Assembly (NCBI GenBank): GCA_001804165.1
Contig: MHFL01000060.1
Span: 12,310-22,544, forward strand
Length of the DNA: 10,235 nt
Direction: 5' to 3'
Source: Omnitrophica bacterium RIFCSPLOWO2_01_FULL_45_10
GTDB lineage: Bacteria > Omnitrophota > Gorgyraeia > 2-01-FULL-45-10
Position 1 is the first letter of the stretch. Each line of letters begins with the position of its first letter. The notes under the pieces are model-generated. The model did not search any database. It worked only from the letters and a program-made list of their open reading frames with translations, and was not told the DNA's origin. Both the position numbers and the translations under genes were made by a program. Shown here one piece after another: positions 9,649 through 10,235 of this stretch.

Positions 9649-10235
9649 CTACTTCTCCCTTTCCTTCAACAACGCGTCTTCGACGCGCTTCAAATCATCG
9701 GGTGTGTCGACGCCGACTGTGTCGAACTTTGTCTCGACTGTCTTTATCTTATAACCGTACTCGAGGACCCGCAACTGCTCCAGTTTCTCTGCCCTCTCCA
9801 AAGAAGATTCAGGTAGATTTCTGAACGTGAAGAGAAAATCTTTGGTAAAGGCGTAGAGCCCTATATGCTTATAATATATGGGCCTCTTCGCCTCATCGAG
9901 TTCGCCTGTCCTGTTATAAGGTATGGCGTATCTCGAGAAATATAACGCGTACCCGTTCTTGTCAATTACGACCTTCACGACGTTAGAATTCGTCAATTCC
10001 GAAATATCATCTATCTTTTTTATAACCGTAGCCATCTGCGCTTTCCGCTCATTCTCCAGGGTAATAACAAGATTATCTATCATTATGGGTTTTACGAGCG
10101 GCTCATCGCCCTGAATGTTCACTGCTATTTTAATATCTAAAGGATTGACGACCTCAGCGAGCCGATCTGTGCCGGACGGCTGGTCGGGCGATGTATATAT
10201 GGCCTTCCCGCCGAATCCTTCGACTACCTTTAATA
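9649..10235 (-). CDS. kdsB: 3-deoxy-manno-octulosonate cytidylyltransferase (CMP-Kdo synthetase), 5' end outside window
   Basis: KdsB transfers CMP from CTP to Kdo, giving the activated sugar used by WaaA on lipid A. About 195 codons are present and the frame is open to the window edge, so the N-terminal CTP-binding part (about 50 residues by family length) is missing. Seen motifs are SGTDRLAEVV, the hallmark VNIQGDEPLV, SRYAIPYNR, KHIGLYAFTKDFL, LERAEKLEQLRVLEYG and the C-terminal VDTPDDLKRVE, all in the family order. The GTG at 10120-10122 is the Val of VNIQGDEP, not the true start. It is the first visible gene of the operon, with kdsA 13 bases downstream. Confidence 0.95.
   Translation of the reverse strand, partial: LKVVEGFGGKAIYTSPDQPSGTDRLAEVVNPLDIKIAVNIQGDEPLVKPIMIDNLVITLENERKAQMATVIKKIDDISELTNSNVVKVVIDKNGYALYFSRYAIPYNRTGELDEAKRPIYYKHIGLYAFTKDFLFTFRNLPESSLERAEKLEQLRVLEYGYKIKTVETKFDTVGVDTPDDLKRVEDALLKEREK

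Overview
The window looks like part of a chromosome from an uncultured Gram-negative bacterium. A complete set of enzymes for the lipopolysaccharide sugar Kdo points to an outer membrane. The very large multidomain reading frame, with a secretion signal ending SWA-YP followed by a Ser/Pro stretch, and the abundant palindromic repeats are reminiscent of Candidatus Omnitrophota and similar lineages. That placement is inference, because no rRNA or marker phylogeny is available here.

Right side (7263-10235, minus strand): a tight operon kdsB (5' end outside the window) - kdsA - kdsD - kdsC. KdsD makes arabinose 5-phosphate, KdsA condenses it with PEP to Kdo 8-phosphate, KdsC removes the phosphate, and KdsB activates Kdo as CMP-Kdo for lipid A glycosylation. 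A 32-bp perfect palindrome, bracketed by an 11-bp direct repeat, separates kdsD from kdsC and looks like an insertion into an ancestral ATGA overlap.

Centre and left (7104 to 1, minus strand): one reading frame stays open from an ATG at 7104, behind a good sigma-70-type promoter, to base 1. That is 2,368 codons, and the 3' end is outside the window. I read every codon of this frame and found no stop. In order the product has a signal peptide, an unrecognised N-terminal region, a RibD/dCMP-type deaminase, an M48-like peptidase module that has lost HExxH, an acidic linker, a sigma-70 module (regions 2, 3 and 4), an unrecognised helical region, a transglutaminase-like Cys-His-Asp module, a second zinc peptidase module (HEIGH...EFIAD), and a tail. 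GC-rich in-frame repeats (RSSSGDS.../ASASG types) sit at the module boundaries.

Far left (1-618): a typical hicB-hicA toxin-antitoxin pair lies on the plus strand, wholly antisense to the tail of the giant frame. It has its own promoter and a possible operator. Beyond it, at 1-67, is a long inverted repeat.

The main novelty is the giant mosaic protein: a sigma factor module and several enzyme modules joined in one apparently exported polypeptide, with palindromic repeat DNA between modules. Whether it is exported whole, processed, or translated from internal starts cannot be decided from sequence alone.
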